Under the pieces are notes generated by a model. That model searched no databases, had not been told where the DNA came from, and saw only the letters and a list, made by a program, of their open reading frames with translations. A DNA stretch of 64,000 nt from Candidatus Zixiibacteriota bacterium. Its GTDB lineage: Bacteria; Zixibacteria; MSB-5A5; GN15; FEB-12. Position 1 is the stretch's first letter, and every line of letters starts with the position of its first letter. This document shows, piece after piece, positions 55,875-63,998 of the stretch. The stretch lies in the NCBI GenBank assembly GCA_019038695.1, contig JAHOYZ010000010.1:62001-126000 (forward strand), written 5' to 3'. The translations under genes were made by a program, and so were the position numbers.

Positions 55875-55937
55875 CGTTAAACATTAACGTTTCAGCAAGA
55901 TTCCGTCCTGAATCGAAAGGCGTGTCGATTTCGACAC
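55875..55937 (-). promoter_or_regulatory. Probable expression platform between TPP aptamer and receptor start
   Basis: Two stems lie between the aptamer and the ATG: GTGTCGA/TCGACAC (55922-55937) and CGTTAA/TTAACG (55875-55889). The second abuts the GAGG ribosome binding site (55869-55872). No T-run follows either, which points to translational rather than transcriptional control. Confidence 0.4.
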
Positions 55938-55954
55938 TGGGATGCGGTCAACAT

Positions 55955-56037
55955 CGCCGTTTCCCTACGCCGGTATTACCCGGATCAGGTCGAGGGGGTA
56001 TGTTCTCAGGCCGTGGCTTTGGGCCACCCCCAACGGA
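55955..56037 (-). promoter_or_regulatory. TPP riboswitch (THI element)
   Basis: On the minus strand the thi-box parts come in order: GGGGTGGCCC, then GCCTGAGA (complement 56003-56010), ACCCCCTCGACCTGATC, GGGTAATACC and GGCGTAGGGAAACGG. P1 closes as CCGTT/AACGG. These are the conserved segments of the thiamine pyrophosphate aptamer. It starts about 175 bases before the TonB receptor start codon. Confidence 0.95.
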
Positions 56038-56146
56038 ACGTCTATTTCAGGTGGGAATATCGCGAAAGATATGAAGGAAGGCAAGGGGTTTTGTGGATCA
56101 CAGTTCAACACGGAGCGAAAGAGCAATCGGTCATTGGACTCGCAGA

Positions 56147-56180
56147 AAATAAAAACCGCCGCTGCGTATAGCAGCGACGG
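56147..56180 (-). terminator. Rho-independent terminator of the gene at 56233-56817
   Basis: On the minus strand CCGTCGCTGC, loop TATAC, GCAGCGGCGG, then TTTTTATTTT. It closes the upstream gene before the riboswitch-led unit begins. Confidence 0.88.
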
Positions 56181-56232
56181 TATCGCACACGGGTGTCACA
56201 CAAGGAAGTACACCAATGGAGAGTGGTTGCTG

Positions 56233-56817
56233 TCACTCTCCGGGAAGATTATCCTGAGCATCGCTGGTTTCCTCGGCCAGTTTAGGCCGTTCCAGATCAA
56301 GCTCACGACGCAGCAATTCCTGGTAGTCACCGAAAAGACGGAGTTTGTTGCTAAACGCCGTTGAGCGTGATATCGTCCCGGCAATACGCTGCTTGGCCTT
56401 GATGAGGGAGCGAGTTTTCTGAAGATTGGTTGGGTTTATAGGAACCTCCATGCTCGACTGGTGTATGCCATCAATTTCCAGGGGATGGCTTAGCCGCTCC
56501 TGGTTCGAATGAACAGATTTTTCTTCACACTCATCAAGGTACTTATATGAACGCCCAAGATCGGACATAATTATGGACATCAATTCCTGCTCCCGCTGAA
56601 AAACCAAATCCCGGCGTCCCTTCAGAGTGGCATCGTGCCAGAGATCGACAAAGTGAGTCAGTTTGACTATTGTAGCGGCTGAAGGTCGGACATCCTGCCA
56701 ATCCTGATTAATTTGCTCCAGATCGTTCCGGTCTTTATCTGACTTGTCATTCGCCAGGCCACCAGTTGCAGCCAGTAAAACCACACTGCCTATGATTACT
56801 GCCATTTTCCAACTCAT
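56233..56817 (-). CDS. Small exported helical protein of unknown function
   Basis: 194 residues from ATG 56817 (AAGGAG five to seven bases upstream; a longer frame starts at 56850). Signal peptide MSWKMAVIIGSVVLLAATGGLA. The mature part is charged and mostly helical (DRNDLEQINQDWQDV, QREQELMSIIMSDLGRSYKY, FGDYQELLRRELDLERPK), suggesting coiled coils. No family recognised. It has its own terminator and stands between the TPP-controlled receptor gene and the TPR gene, all on the minus strand. Confidence 0.7.
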   Translation of the reverse strand: MSWKMAVIIGSVVLLAATGGLANDKSDKDRNDLEQINQDWQDVRPSAATIVKLTHFVDLWHDATLKGRRDLVFQREQELMSIIMSDLGRSYKYLDECEEKSVHSNQERLSHPLEIDGIHQSSMEVPINPTNLQKTRSLIKAKQRIAGTISRSTAFSNKLRLFGDYQELLRRELDLERPKLAEETSDAQDNLPGE

Positions 56818-57050
56818 GCCGTCTCCTTTCGAAACGTCTATTACTGACATCTATCAGATCAATATGCGTGCCGATAGGTGATATCCCGCCGGTAGGGGCG
56901 ATGACGGAGCCCGGCAGGGTGTGTCGTGATAATGAATATGGGGGAGCCAGAGATACTATGGGGATTTTCCCCTAGTAAATTTCAATCGAACTCGATAATG
57001 AAAGGGGGATGAATCAGTCCTCGGCTGTAGCTTTCTGCTGAAGCCTATGA

Positions 57051-58034
57051 CTATTCGTTGCTTTGATCCCGGGTGGCTTTACGCTTGGCCTGTTCCTGGC
57101 TGATGATCTTGAGCATTTGAAAACCAAGAGCGGAGTCAACGGCCATCAATCCAGACAGTACGGTGTCGGCCTGGGGCGTCATCTGCGACAACGAATATGA
57201 AGCACCCAGTCCCATCCATGCCGGATAGTAGGTCGAGTCGGTTTCGATAGTACGACGGAATTGCTCAATTGCCTCAATGTACCGACCGGTCGCAAAATAG
57301 ACCAATCCCAGAGACTGTAGCAAAGATGTGTGTTTAGGCGCCAGGGTGATCCCCTTCTTGAACCAGGATTCGGCTTCAACTGGTTTGCGCAACATATTCT
57401 TGACCGTACCCAAATGATAGAACAACTCGACCACATTGCCGCCATTCTCCGCAGAGTGTTCGAAGTAAAACTCAGCACTGTCGAGATTTGCAGTGGCGGC
57501 AAAGCAGGTTCCCAAGTGATAGGAAACTATCGGATTGTCCGGCGACAAAGCGAATGCCCTGTGCAGCACCGACATAGCCGTGTTCATTTGATTGGCGCTT
57601 GCGTATTCCTGTCCCAGATTGGTTAGATGGAGAACATTGTTCGAATCAAGCGCGACTGCTTTTTCGTAGTACTTGATCGCTTCAATGGAATTGCCTTCTC
57701 CACTATAGAGAGCACCCAGATTGTTAGCTACCGATGAAGCCGTCGAGTCCATCTCAAGTGCTCGCAAATACCAGTTTCGGGCCTGGTCTCTCATACCCAT
57801 TGATGCGCAGGCCACGCCGGAATTCTTGGTAGCCTCAAAGTTATCGGGGTCCAATCGTAACACATGGGTGTAGGCGTCGAGGGCACGACGGTACAACTTG
57901 TTATTGAGAGCAACACCCGCTTTCTGGGTGTACACCTTCACGGAATCAACCGCCGTCACCGAACTGGTAGTTATGGCAAGGGCAATCGCTACAGTCAATA
58001 CAATCTTCAGTAACATATTTCTCATATCGGTCAT
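57051..58034 (-). CDS. Periplasmic TPR-repeat protein
   Basis: 327 residues. A signal peptide (LKIVLTVAIALAITTSSVTA) precedes about seven tetratricopeptide repeats of 34 residues, e.g. RRALDAYTHVLRLDPDNFEA, NLGALYSGEGNSIEAIKYYEKAV, GLVYFATGRYIEAIEQFRRTI. The TPR superhelix is a protein-binding scaffold. No other domain is seen. The start may be either of two ATGs nine bases apart; neither has a good ribosome binding site. The C-terminal tail is Lys/Arg-rich. Confidence 0.85.
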   Translation of the reverse strand: MTDMRNMLLKIVLTVAIALAITTSSVTAVDSVKVYTQKAGVALNNKLYRRALDAYTHVLRLDPDNFEATKNSGVACASMGMRDQARNWYLRALEMDSTASSVANNLGALYSGEGNSIEAIKYYEKAVALDSNNVLHLTNLGQEYASANQMNTAMSVLHRAFALSPDNPIVSYHLGTCFAATANLDSAEFYFEHSAENGGNVVELFYHLGTVKNMLRKPVEAESWFKKGITLAPKHTSLLQSLGLVYFATGRYIEAIEQFRRTIETDSTYYPAWMGLGASYSLSQMTPQADTVLSGLMAVDSALGFQMLKIISQEQAKRKATRDQSNE

Positions 58035-58094
58035 ACAATTTCGAAGATAACGAGTTCCAGGGATTAGGGGAAGGGGAAAGATAGGTTAGCCCTC

Positions 58095-58130
58095 ATACAA
58101 AACGGGCAGCCATCCAATGATGGCTACCCG
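58095..58130 (-). terminator. Rho-independent terminator of the blaI-M56 operon
   Basis: On the minus strand CGGGTAGCCATC, loop ATTG, GATGGCTGCCCG, then TTTTGT. 33 bp beyond the M56 gene stop. Confidence 0.88.
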
Positions 58131-58162
58131 CTCCAAGATTAGATAGGCTTGCTAGTATTCCT

Positions 58163-61100
58163 CTACCGGTCGCTCCTTGAGCGGTCGGAGCGGCGGTAGA
58201 GCTTGGAATACAACTGGTCTATTTCGTAGTCGGACTCCATCGTCTCAACAACGTCAACAAAGGCATTCTCAAGTTCATCATCTCCCCGACAGTACCGTAC
58301 CAGCATTATGAGTACCTCACTTTTTTCATAATCAGAATCGAGCAGTTCGATTGCTGGGAGTACTTCAAAAACCAACTCACGATCAATATCGCTCTCCTCG
58401 ATCAGCTCAACCAGTACCCGTTTGGTCTCGTAGTCGGAGTCCAGAGTCTCTGCCGCCGTAAGGTAAGCCTGCCGTATGTTTTTGTTCTCAGCGGCACATT
58501 CGGCCAATCCGACAAGCACTTCGGCTTTTTCATAGTCGGAATCCATCTTGACCGCCAACGATAAGAGCAATTCGATTGATTCCTCTGATAGTTTCCTCTT
58601 GTTTCCCAACGCCGATATGACTCGGCGGGTCTCGTAGTCGCTGTCCAGATCGGTGACAGCTTCTATGTAGGCTGTACGCGTTTTGGACTCGCCATCGGAG
58701 TAGCGTGCCATCTCAATAAGCAACTCCGCTTTCTCGTAATCGGAGTCCATACCGCCTGCGATCTCAAGAATCATCACGAGCACATCGGCAGATACATCTT
58801 TGCTCACGCTCATCTCCGACAGAACCCGGCGTGTCTCGTAGTCACTGTCCAATGTTGCGACGGCGTCAACGTAGTCATCCATCAGATTAGGATTGGTATT
58901 GACGACATCGACAATACCGATCAATAGTTCTGCTTTCTCATAGTCGGAATCCAGTGTGCGTGCAGCTTGACGAAACACGAGTGCGAAATCATCCTCACTT
59001 AAATCATCAACATTCAGCAGGATGGTGAAGTATCGGCTTTGAGTGAAGTCGCTGTCGATCTCCTTGATTTCATCGAGAACAGCGTTAATGCCACCCTTGG
59101 CATAGATTCTACCAACCCGTTTCTCTGCTCCGATACCGCTGACACGGATAGCCTCGATCAATACTTCGCCGAACCACTCACGAGCATCGTCATCCCAGTC
59201 GCGCGCCTTGCCGTTTTCGTAGTAGTCATAATGAAGCTCACCATTTCGGTCGGGTTCAATCTCTACTAAGCGCTTTGTGCGACCACGCTTTTCGAGAAGG
59301 TTGAAGTAGCCACGTTTGGATATTGCGGTGATATCACGGTCGCTGTCTGCAAACTCAATCTCGCCCCGTTTTTCCACTTCGTAGCGATGGCCCCTTTCGC
59401 CCCATTTGATGACTGTCTTGCCATTGCTGTCAATCCACAAATTGGTACCCGTTGAGAAATCGCCGAGCAGATTCCCGGCCCAATTGACAATACCGTGAAG
59501 AAAGCCATCTGACTCATCGTCGTAGTCTGATATCCTATAGGAATAGGATGAAGAAGGAAAATCATCGTCGTCGATTTCGATCACTCGATAACTGCCCCCA
59601 TTACCGAACATGATCAACGGAGTTTCCGGTATCTCGGGGATTTCCGGTATTTCTGGCATTGCGGGAAGGCTCGGTATGGATGGTATAGCTGGTATGCGCG
59701 GAATATCGACAATAGAGTAATCATCGTCGCCGTCATATGAATAGGTGTAGGCCGATCTGGCCCTCCGGTAACTATCCAGGTCTCTGCTTCTTGATAATCG
59801 TGGAGTGTAGATCAGGTCCATCGGTCCCATTTTCTTGAACACCCTCGACATCCATCTACTTGCTTTCCTGTCGAACTCCTGTGAGGTTCCATTTTCGAAG
59901 AACGTGTACTTCGGTTTGCCACCCCTACCGCGTGTTATGTCCAGTTCGCGCCAGATAGATCCGTGCTTTTCCCTGAGAGCAAGGTAGGCATCCTTGTAAA
60001 CGCGGCGAACATCTTTGTTATCGGAACTGAATTTGATCTCGCCCTGACTGACTACCCAGAGATCCCCCCTACCGTCACACCAGACAATGTAGGGTTCTTC
60101 ATCGTCGTCCGAGGGATGAATTATCCCGGAGATACAAGTGGAAAACAGGTCGCGATTCCAATCAAGAACGCGATCACGAGCGGTCTCTTGTTCAGATTCG
60201 GATGCTGCTCGTAGTGTAGATTCGGCTTCATCTGCCAATGAGCTACTTTGTGAGATTTCGGAGATACCCTCGTCGGATGCAACATCAGTATCATCGACAT
60301 CTTCGCTGGAAGTCTGCTCAACGGCATCGTCACCCGGCATCATAGAGGCAATCGAACTGACTGTATCCTGTAGTTCACTATAGGTAACAGCATCGAGTGG
60401 GACTACAATCGCGGGGGCCACACGCACAGCCACAATCAGCATTGCGGCCACAAGAGTCGTCACGGCCAGAAAACGTGAGCCTGACATACGGATCTGTCGT
60501 GCTGTCCTGACGCCCAGCAAACGGTCAAAACGCTGGAATATCTGTTTGCGTGAGGTAAGCACCCCCGGCACCAAAGTCATGGCCGGCGTTGTTGACAGTT
60601 GCGCTACGCGAGCCAGACACTGGGCATACTCCTTTGGCTGTCCGGTCCGCGCGACAACCCGATCATCACAGGCTACCTCGCGTTCGAGATCAAGGCGGCG
60701 CCCGATCCAGTAAACAGCCGGATTGAAGAAAGCCAGTGCCTCTATCACGCGTTGGAACAGTTTTGTCCAGTCGTCCCACCGCTCAAGATGAGCCAACTCG
60801 TGCAGTATGATCGACTCCATGTCCGCCTCGGTCATTTCACCCACCAGACGAGCGGGAATCAGAACGGTTGGTCTGCCAAGACCAGCTGCCATAGGAGAGT
60901 CGACCTCAGATGAAAGGAACACTCTCACCGGACGTCTTGTCCGGACCGATTGCAGCGCTCGTTCGACCCGGGTCAGCCCGGAGATATCCAGAGGTACTGC
61001 TCGACTTTTAACTGCTATCATAAGGCGACAGGCGAGAGCCAGACGCACCAGCAATACGAGCACAATACAAATCCACAAAGACGCCAGAGAAATTGGCAAC

Positions 61101-61552
61101 AGGCGAACCAATGTCGCCAGATAGTGACTGTAGTCACTGTCCGTTGCAGCAAACGATTCGTTGCGTGGCGTTATAGCATGACTCTGGTTCGGGGTTGATC
61201 CAACCGCACCCTTCAATCGAATCGGTGTTTCGGTTGTAGTGGGAATACTGCGACTCGTTGTTGCGGATATCCCTTCCACTGAGGACGCAATCGGCATGGC
61301 CTGTGCCTCTGGTTCAGGGGATGACACCCGGTAGCCACTCGGTCCGGTGGCAAGTAGCGGCAACATGACCACCATCGCCAACACGGACCACCATATCGCG
61401 TATCCGGTTGAGGCGTTGGTTCGTTTGGCGTAGCGCCAGACAAGCCACACGACTGCAGTCAGAAGGACACCCAGCCATAGTCCATTGAGAACCATCTGCA
61501 CGCCATCCAGAGATGCGCTACTTAGAATATTGAACACACTTTCCATTGTCAT
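58163..61552 (-). CDS. BlaR1-like M56 metalloprotease sensor with nine 34-residue SDYE repeats
   Basis: 1129 residues; starts 4 bp after the BlaI stop. TM1 (about 20-40), TM2 (52-70), TM3 (146-172), then a cytoplasmic M56 zinc protease domain with HELAH (251-255) and downstream Glu291 (REVACDD), and TM4 (361-385). In BlaR1/MecR1 a beta-lactam-binding domain follows TM4; it is absent here. Instead come an acidic linker, a beta domain (about 486-585), a Pro-Ile tract (616-645, PEIPEIPEIP), a second copy of the beta domain (about 704-815), and nine repeats of 34 residues centred on DSDYE (833-1129), probably helical, outside the cytoplasmic membrane. Expected role: sense an envelope signal and cleave or inactivate the BlaI-like repressor. 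The signal is unknown. Confidence 0.9.
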   Translation of the reverse strand: MTMESVFNILSSASLDGVQMVLNGLWLGVLLTAVVWLVWRYAKRTNASTGYAIWWSVLAMVVMLPLLATGPSGYRVSSPEPEAQAMPIASSVEGISATTSRSIPTTTETPIRLKGAVGSTPNQSHAITPRNESFAATDSDYSHYLATLVRLLPISLASLWICIVLVLLVRLALACRLMIAVKSRAVPLDISGLTRVERALQSVRTRRPVRVFLSSEVDSPMAAGLGRPTVLIPARLVGEMTEADMESIILHELAHLERWDDWTKLFQRVIEALAFFNPAVYWIGRRLDLEREVACDDRVVARTGQPKEYAQCLARVAQLSTTPAMTLVPGVLTSRKQIFQRFDRLLGVRTARQIRMSGSRFLAVTTLVAAMLIVAVRVAPAIVVPLDAVTYSELQDTVSSIASMMPGDDAVEQTSSEDVDDTDVASDEGISEISQSSSLADEAESTLRAASESEQETARDRVLDWNRDLFSTCISGIIHPSDDDEEPYIVWCDGRGDLWVVSQGEIKFSSDNKDVRRVYKDAYLALREKHGSIWRELDITRGRGGKPKYTFFENGTSQEFDRKASRWMSRVFKKMGPMDLIYTPRLSRSRDLDSYRRARSAYTYSYDGDDDYSIVDIPRIPAIPSIPSLPAMPEIPEIPEIPETPLIMFGNGGSYRVIEIDDDDFPSSSYSYRISDYDDESDGFLHGIVNWAGNLLGDFSTGTNLWIDSNGKTVIKWGERGHRYEVEKRGEIEFADSDRDITAISKRGYFNLLEKRGRTKRLVEIEPDRNGELHYDYYENGKARDWDDDAREWFGEVLIEAIRVSGIGAEKRVGRIYAKGGINAVLDEIKEIDSDFTQSRYFTILLNVDDLSEDDFALVFRQAARTLDSDYEKAELLIGIVDVVNTNPNLMDDYVDAVATLDSDYETRRVLSEMSVSKDVSADVLVMILEIAGGMDSDYEKAELLIEMARYSDGESKTRTAYIEAVTDLDSDYETRRVISALGNKRKLSEESIELLLSLAVKMDSDYEKAEVLVGLAECAAENKNIRQAYLTAAETLDSDYETKRVLVELIEESDIDRELVFEVLPAIELLDSDYEKSEVLIMLVRYCRGDDELENAFVDVVETMESDYEIDQLYSKLYRRSDRSRSDR
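58166..59059 (-). repeat. Array of nine 34-residue LDSDYE repeats (coding)
   Basis: Core positions Leu/Met-Asp-Ser-Asp-Tyr-Glu at residues 867, 901, 935, 969, 1003, 1037, 1071 and 1105 of the M56 protein, always 34 apart, with a first variant (IDSDF) at 832, 35 before. After the core, EKAELL and ETRRVL versions alternate, giving a 68-residue superrepeat. Confidence 0.93.
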
Positions 61553-61556
61553 ATCC

Positions 61557-61934
61557 TCACTCGCGGTTATCTATCATCTGTTTAAGGCGATCAAGTTCAG
61601 GCTGGTCCAACTCTTCATGTTCCAGAATACTGAGCATCAGCGCTTCCGGCGAGTTGTTGAAAAACCCTTTGACCATATGCCGGACGGCGTTTTGACAAGC
61701 CTGATTTCGAGATACAATCGGACGGAAGACATGCGCCCGACCATCTTTCTCGTGGCGTAAGTATCCCTTTTTCTCAAGGATGCGCAGGGTAGTCAGGACA
61801 GTGTTATAGGCCAATTCATTGCTGCTGGGCAGCGAGGCCAGAACTTCGCTTACAGTAGCCCGGTCCTTCTCCCAGACCACTTTCATCAGGCGTAGCTCGG
61901 CCTCGGTCAGTGTGGGGTTTTTCTTTCTTGCCAT
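61557..61934 (-). CDS. BlaI/MecI/CopY-family transcriptional repressor
   Basis: 125 residues; AAGG lies about eight bases before the ATG. Winged-helix DNA-binding domain (LTEAELRLMKVVWEKDRATV, NTVLTTLRILEKKGYLRHEKDGRAHVFRPIV) and a C-terminal dimerisation helix. The cleavable region of BlaI is not conserved well enough to point to a cut site. Followed 4 bp later by the M56 sensor, as in blaI-blaR1. It should repress its own operon at the palindrome at 62010-62027. Confidence 0.95.
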   Translation of the reverse strand: MARKKNPTLTEAELRLMKVVWEKDRATVSEVLASLPSSNELAYNTVLTTLRILEKKGYLRHEKDGRAHVFRPIVSRNQACQNAVRHMVKGFFNNSPEALMLSILEHEELDQPELDRLKQMIDNRE

Positions 61935-61982
61935 ATTGTTTACCTTGTTTCAACTCTTAAAGAATTAGGACTTCATATCTTC

Positions 61983-62027
61983 TATATACGCAGGTTCTGG
62001 AAAAAGTTCAAACTAATTAATTAGTTT
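61983..62027 (-). promoter_or_regulatory. Promoter and palindromic operator of the blaI-M56 operon
   Basis: Minus strand: -35 TTGAAC (62011-62006), 17-bp spacer, -10 TATATA (61988-61983). The perfect 18-bp palindrome AAACTAATTAATTAGTTT (62010-62027) overlaps the -35 by two bases, the right place for repression by a BlaI dimer. It differs from the TACA-TGTA operators of Staphylococcus. Confidence 0.65.
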
Positions 62028-62080
62028 TTCGTGATTTTTTGGGGTGAAGGTTATGTAATCGTCATGTCCAAGAGTCTGTC

Positions 62081-62159
62081 ACCCCTGTGAAAACAGGGGT
62101 CCAGTATTGTAGCTTCGTATATGTGCGCAGGGTGCCATGCTCAAACTTGTTTGGGCATG
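62081..62159. other. Two hairpins in the gap upstream of the blaI operon and after the methyltransferase
   Basis: ACCCCTGT/ACAGGGGT closes a GAAA tetraloop (62081-62100), and CATGCTCAAAC pairs with GTTTGGGCATG around TT (62136-62159, one G-U type mismatch). Neither is followed by a T-run on either strand. The rest of the 61935-62263 gap holds the blaI promoter and an ACCCTGTGCTCC stretch near 62169. Confidence 0.5.
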
Positions 62160-62263
62160 ATTATTCTTGTAAGGCAAGAACCCTGTGCTCCTACCACAGT
62201 TGCGTAGATCGAAATCTGTCTTCAGTTTCGACAATCTTGCTTCCTGTTTCCAGTGGAATCGAA

Positions 62264-63226
62264 CTAACTAGTAGAAGCGCCTCGTTGCCCTATACGGTTG
62301 CGAGATGCTTGGGTGATCACCGGATGTGGCACATCAGGGATTCGGAGATCATCACTGAAGAACATGATTTCCTTGCCTGAATAGCGAGCCTGTGCACTGT
62401 AGCTCAGATTGTAGCACAGCTTGCGTCTGTTCTCATACAAGGATGCAATTTCCGGCACTGAATCATAGGACACTACCCAAGGCTGGCAAATACTACCTTG
62501 GATTGCCGAAGCCAGACTTTCATGATCGCTGGGCACAAAGTGGTTCTGATACAATTCACTGCCTTTGGCGTAATAGGGTGGGTCCAAGTAGACCAGCGTC
62601 TGCTTGGGTAGCTTTGGCAACTCTTGTCCAATGAAGTCTCTTGCGTCAAGACGATATACTGAAATCCTACTTCTGTATCTTGCTATTCGCTGAATTCGAC
62701 TGATCAAGTCTCCCTTGTTGAACCGTGCGTCAAGCTTCCACTTCCCCGTCTGGTTTTTTCCGCCTATCACACCTCCGCCTATGATCCCCGATCTGTTCGT
62801 GCGGTTTAGGTAGAACGTGGCAAAACCGAGTTCAAGTGGGCGGTATTGATCAGGATCAGAGTGAATAGCTTTTTGTCGGTGCCATTGAGACATCGAAATT
62901 CTAGTATCGTTGATCAAGCGACATAGGTCATCCGTGTTATTAAGCACAGATATCCAAAAGGAGTGAATGGCCCTATCAAGATCATTAATATGCACATGTC
63001 TGACGTACTCGCCAAGTAGCATTGACCAGGCTACGCCTGCTCCTCCTGCAAAGACCTCAACATAGTGACCATCCTGCAAGTTGTTCTCGGTAACGACCAT
63101 TCTCAGGTACTTAGCCAGCATTCCTTTTCCGCCCGGATACCGCAGCGGGCTGATGAAAGCGTGGTTTTGGGGTGCTACTGCAGCCAATTGTTTAAGCCCA
63201 GATATTCTCGAAGAACGGCTGAACAT
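62264..63226 (-). CDS. D12-class N6-adenine DNA methyltransferase
   Basis: 320 residues. Motifs in Dam/M.DpnII order: motif X PLRYPGGKG (about 27-35), motif I EVFAGGAGVAWS (about 58-69), motif IV LDPPYY, and VSYDSVPE after it. The insertion between I and IV (FYLNRTNRSGIIGGGVIGG) is the target-recognition region. Transfers a methyl group from S-adenosylmethionine to adenine in a specific DNA site. The ATG at 63226 lies inside the end of the next upstream gene (35-bp overlap), so coupling is likely; a TTG just after that gene's stop is an alternative start. No restriction enzyme is recognisable in the window. Could be a solitary methyltransferase or half of a defence system. Confidence 0.92.
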   Translation of the reverse strand: MFSRSSRISGLKQLAAVAPQNHAFISPLRYPGGKGMLAKYLRMVVTENNLQDGHYVEVFAGGAGVAWSMLLGEYVRHVHINDLDRAIHSFWISVLNNTDDLCRLINDTRISMSQWHRQKAIHSDPDQYRPLELGFATFYLNRTNRSGIIGGGVIGGKNQTGKWKLDARFNKGDLISRIQRIARYRSRISVYRLDARDFIGQELPKLPKQTLVYLDPPYYAKGSELYQNHFVPSDHESLASAIQGSICQPWVVSYDSVPEIASLYENRRKLCYNLSYSAQARYSGKEIMFFSDDLRIPDVPHPVITQASRNRIGQRGASTS

Positions 63227-63998
63227 TGTCCCAGTCTCTCATGAGATTATCCGAAGAAGGATTATAGTCTGGGTTGTGAACATATGCGTGCCAAGTGTCT
63301 ATTGAAAATACCTCACCTTTGGTATTGGCCAGCGTGCGAATGCCATGCAACTCGTTCCTGCCACATGTTCCCTTCTTTTCCAAGAAATCCGCCACTCGTT
63401 TGACCTTCTGCCTCAGCGTCAACTCTCGTGGAGGCGATTTCTTTGTGTCCTTCCAAGGGATACTGTTAGCTCTTCTGAACTCCTCCAGACTCATTTCGAG
63501 GAAAACCCGCAATAGCACAGAGCCTGAGTTCTCAAAATCCTTCGTCAAGGGTAGGCGCTTCATCTCGTCGAAAATCCTCGCAATTCGCTTGTGTCCGATA
63601 CTCAGTTTCAGAGATTTCGGAACCAGCGTCTTTCGATTTCTTGCCGCATTCACCTTTGACTTCCTCTTGACCTTGGTTGGGGGAAACTGTTTGGTGATGT
63701 CGGTAGGGGTGATCTTCTTGCCCGCCTGCGGCAGTTTCCTGGCTGCAACAGCGTTTGCATAGTCAATCCGCTGATCTTTCGAGTCAAGCTGAGTGACCTT
63801 GATATGCCTATGTGCAATGTCGCTTACGACAATTGCCAAACGCCCCATTGTAGCGGAGGAGTCACCTGACAGGAAAATCAGTTGTCCCTTCACTACGTCG
63901 ATACCAAGAGTGCGTCTCGCCTCAGGCGTTTTGAGCAACCTTTGAAGGTTAGTGACCGCCATCTTCTCCAACCTGTCCAGTGTCTCATCGTGAAGCAA
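63192..63998 (-). CDS. C-terminal part of a larger protein, 5' partial, possibly ParB-N-type defence-linked
   Basis: At least 268 residues; the frame stays open to the window edge, so the true start is outside (the TTG at 63998 need not be the start). Strongly basic middle (KVKRKSKVNAARNRKTLVPK). The C-terminal block with SGSVLLRVFLEMSLEEF, a conserved WHAYVHNPDY and WDNVQPFFENIW recalls, from memory, the C-terminus of proteins whose N-terminus is a ParB/Srx nuclease-like domain (there SVLLRVFLELS and QYVHN...WDELQPF). That link is tentative. It overlaps the methyltransferase start by 35 bp, pointing to one operon. No catalytic residues are visible in the part present. Confidence 0.65.
   Translation of the reverse strand: MLHDETLDRLEKMAVTNLQRLLKTPEARRTLGIDVVKGQLIFLSGDSSATMGRLAIVVSDIAHRHIKVTQLDSKDQRIDYANAVAARKLPQAGKKITPTDITKQFPPTKVKRKSKVNAARNRKTLVPKSLKLSIGHKRIARIFDEMKRLPLTKDFENSGSVLLRVFLEMSLEEFRRANSIPWKDTKKSPPRELTLRQKVKRVADFLEKKGTCGRNELHGIRTLANTKGEVFSIDTWHAYVHNPDYNPSSDNLMRDWDNVQPFFENIWA

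Noticed and set aside
58163-61552. True BlaR1 beta-lactam sensor
   Set aside because: The M56 part fits, but the penicillin-binding domain with its SxxK and KTG motifs is absent.
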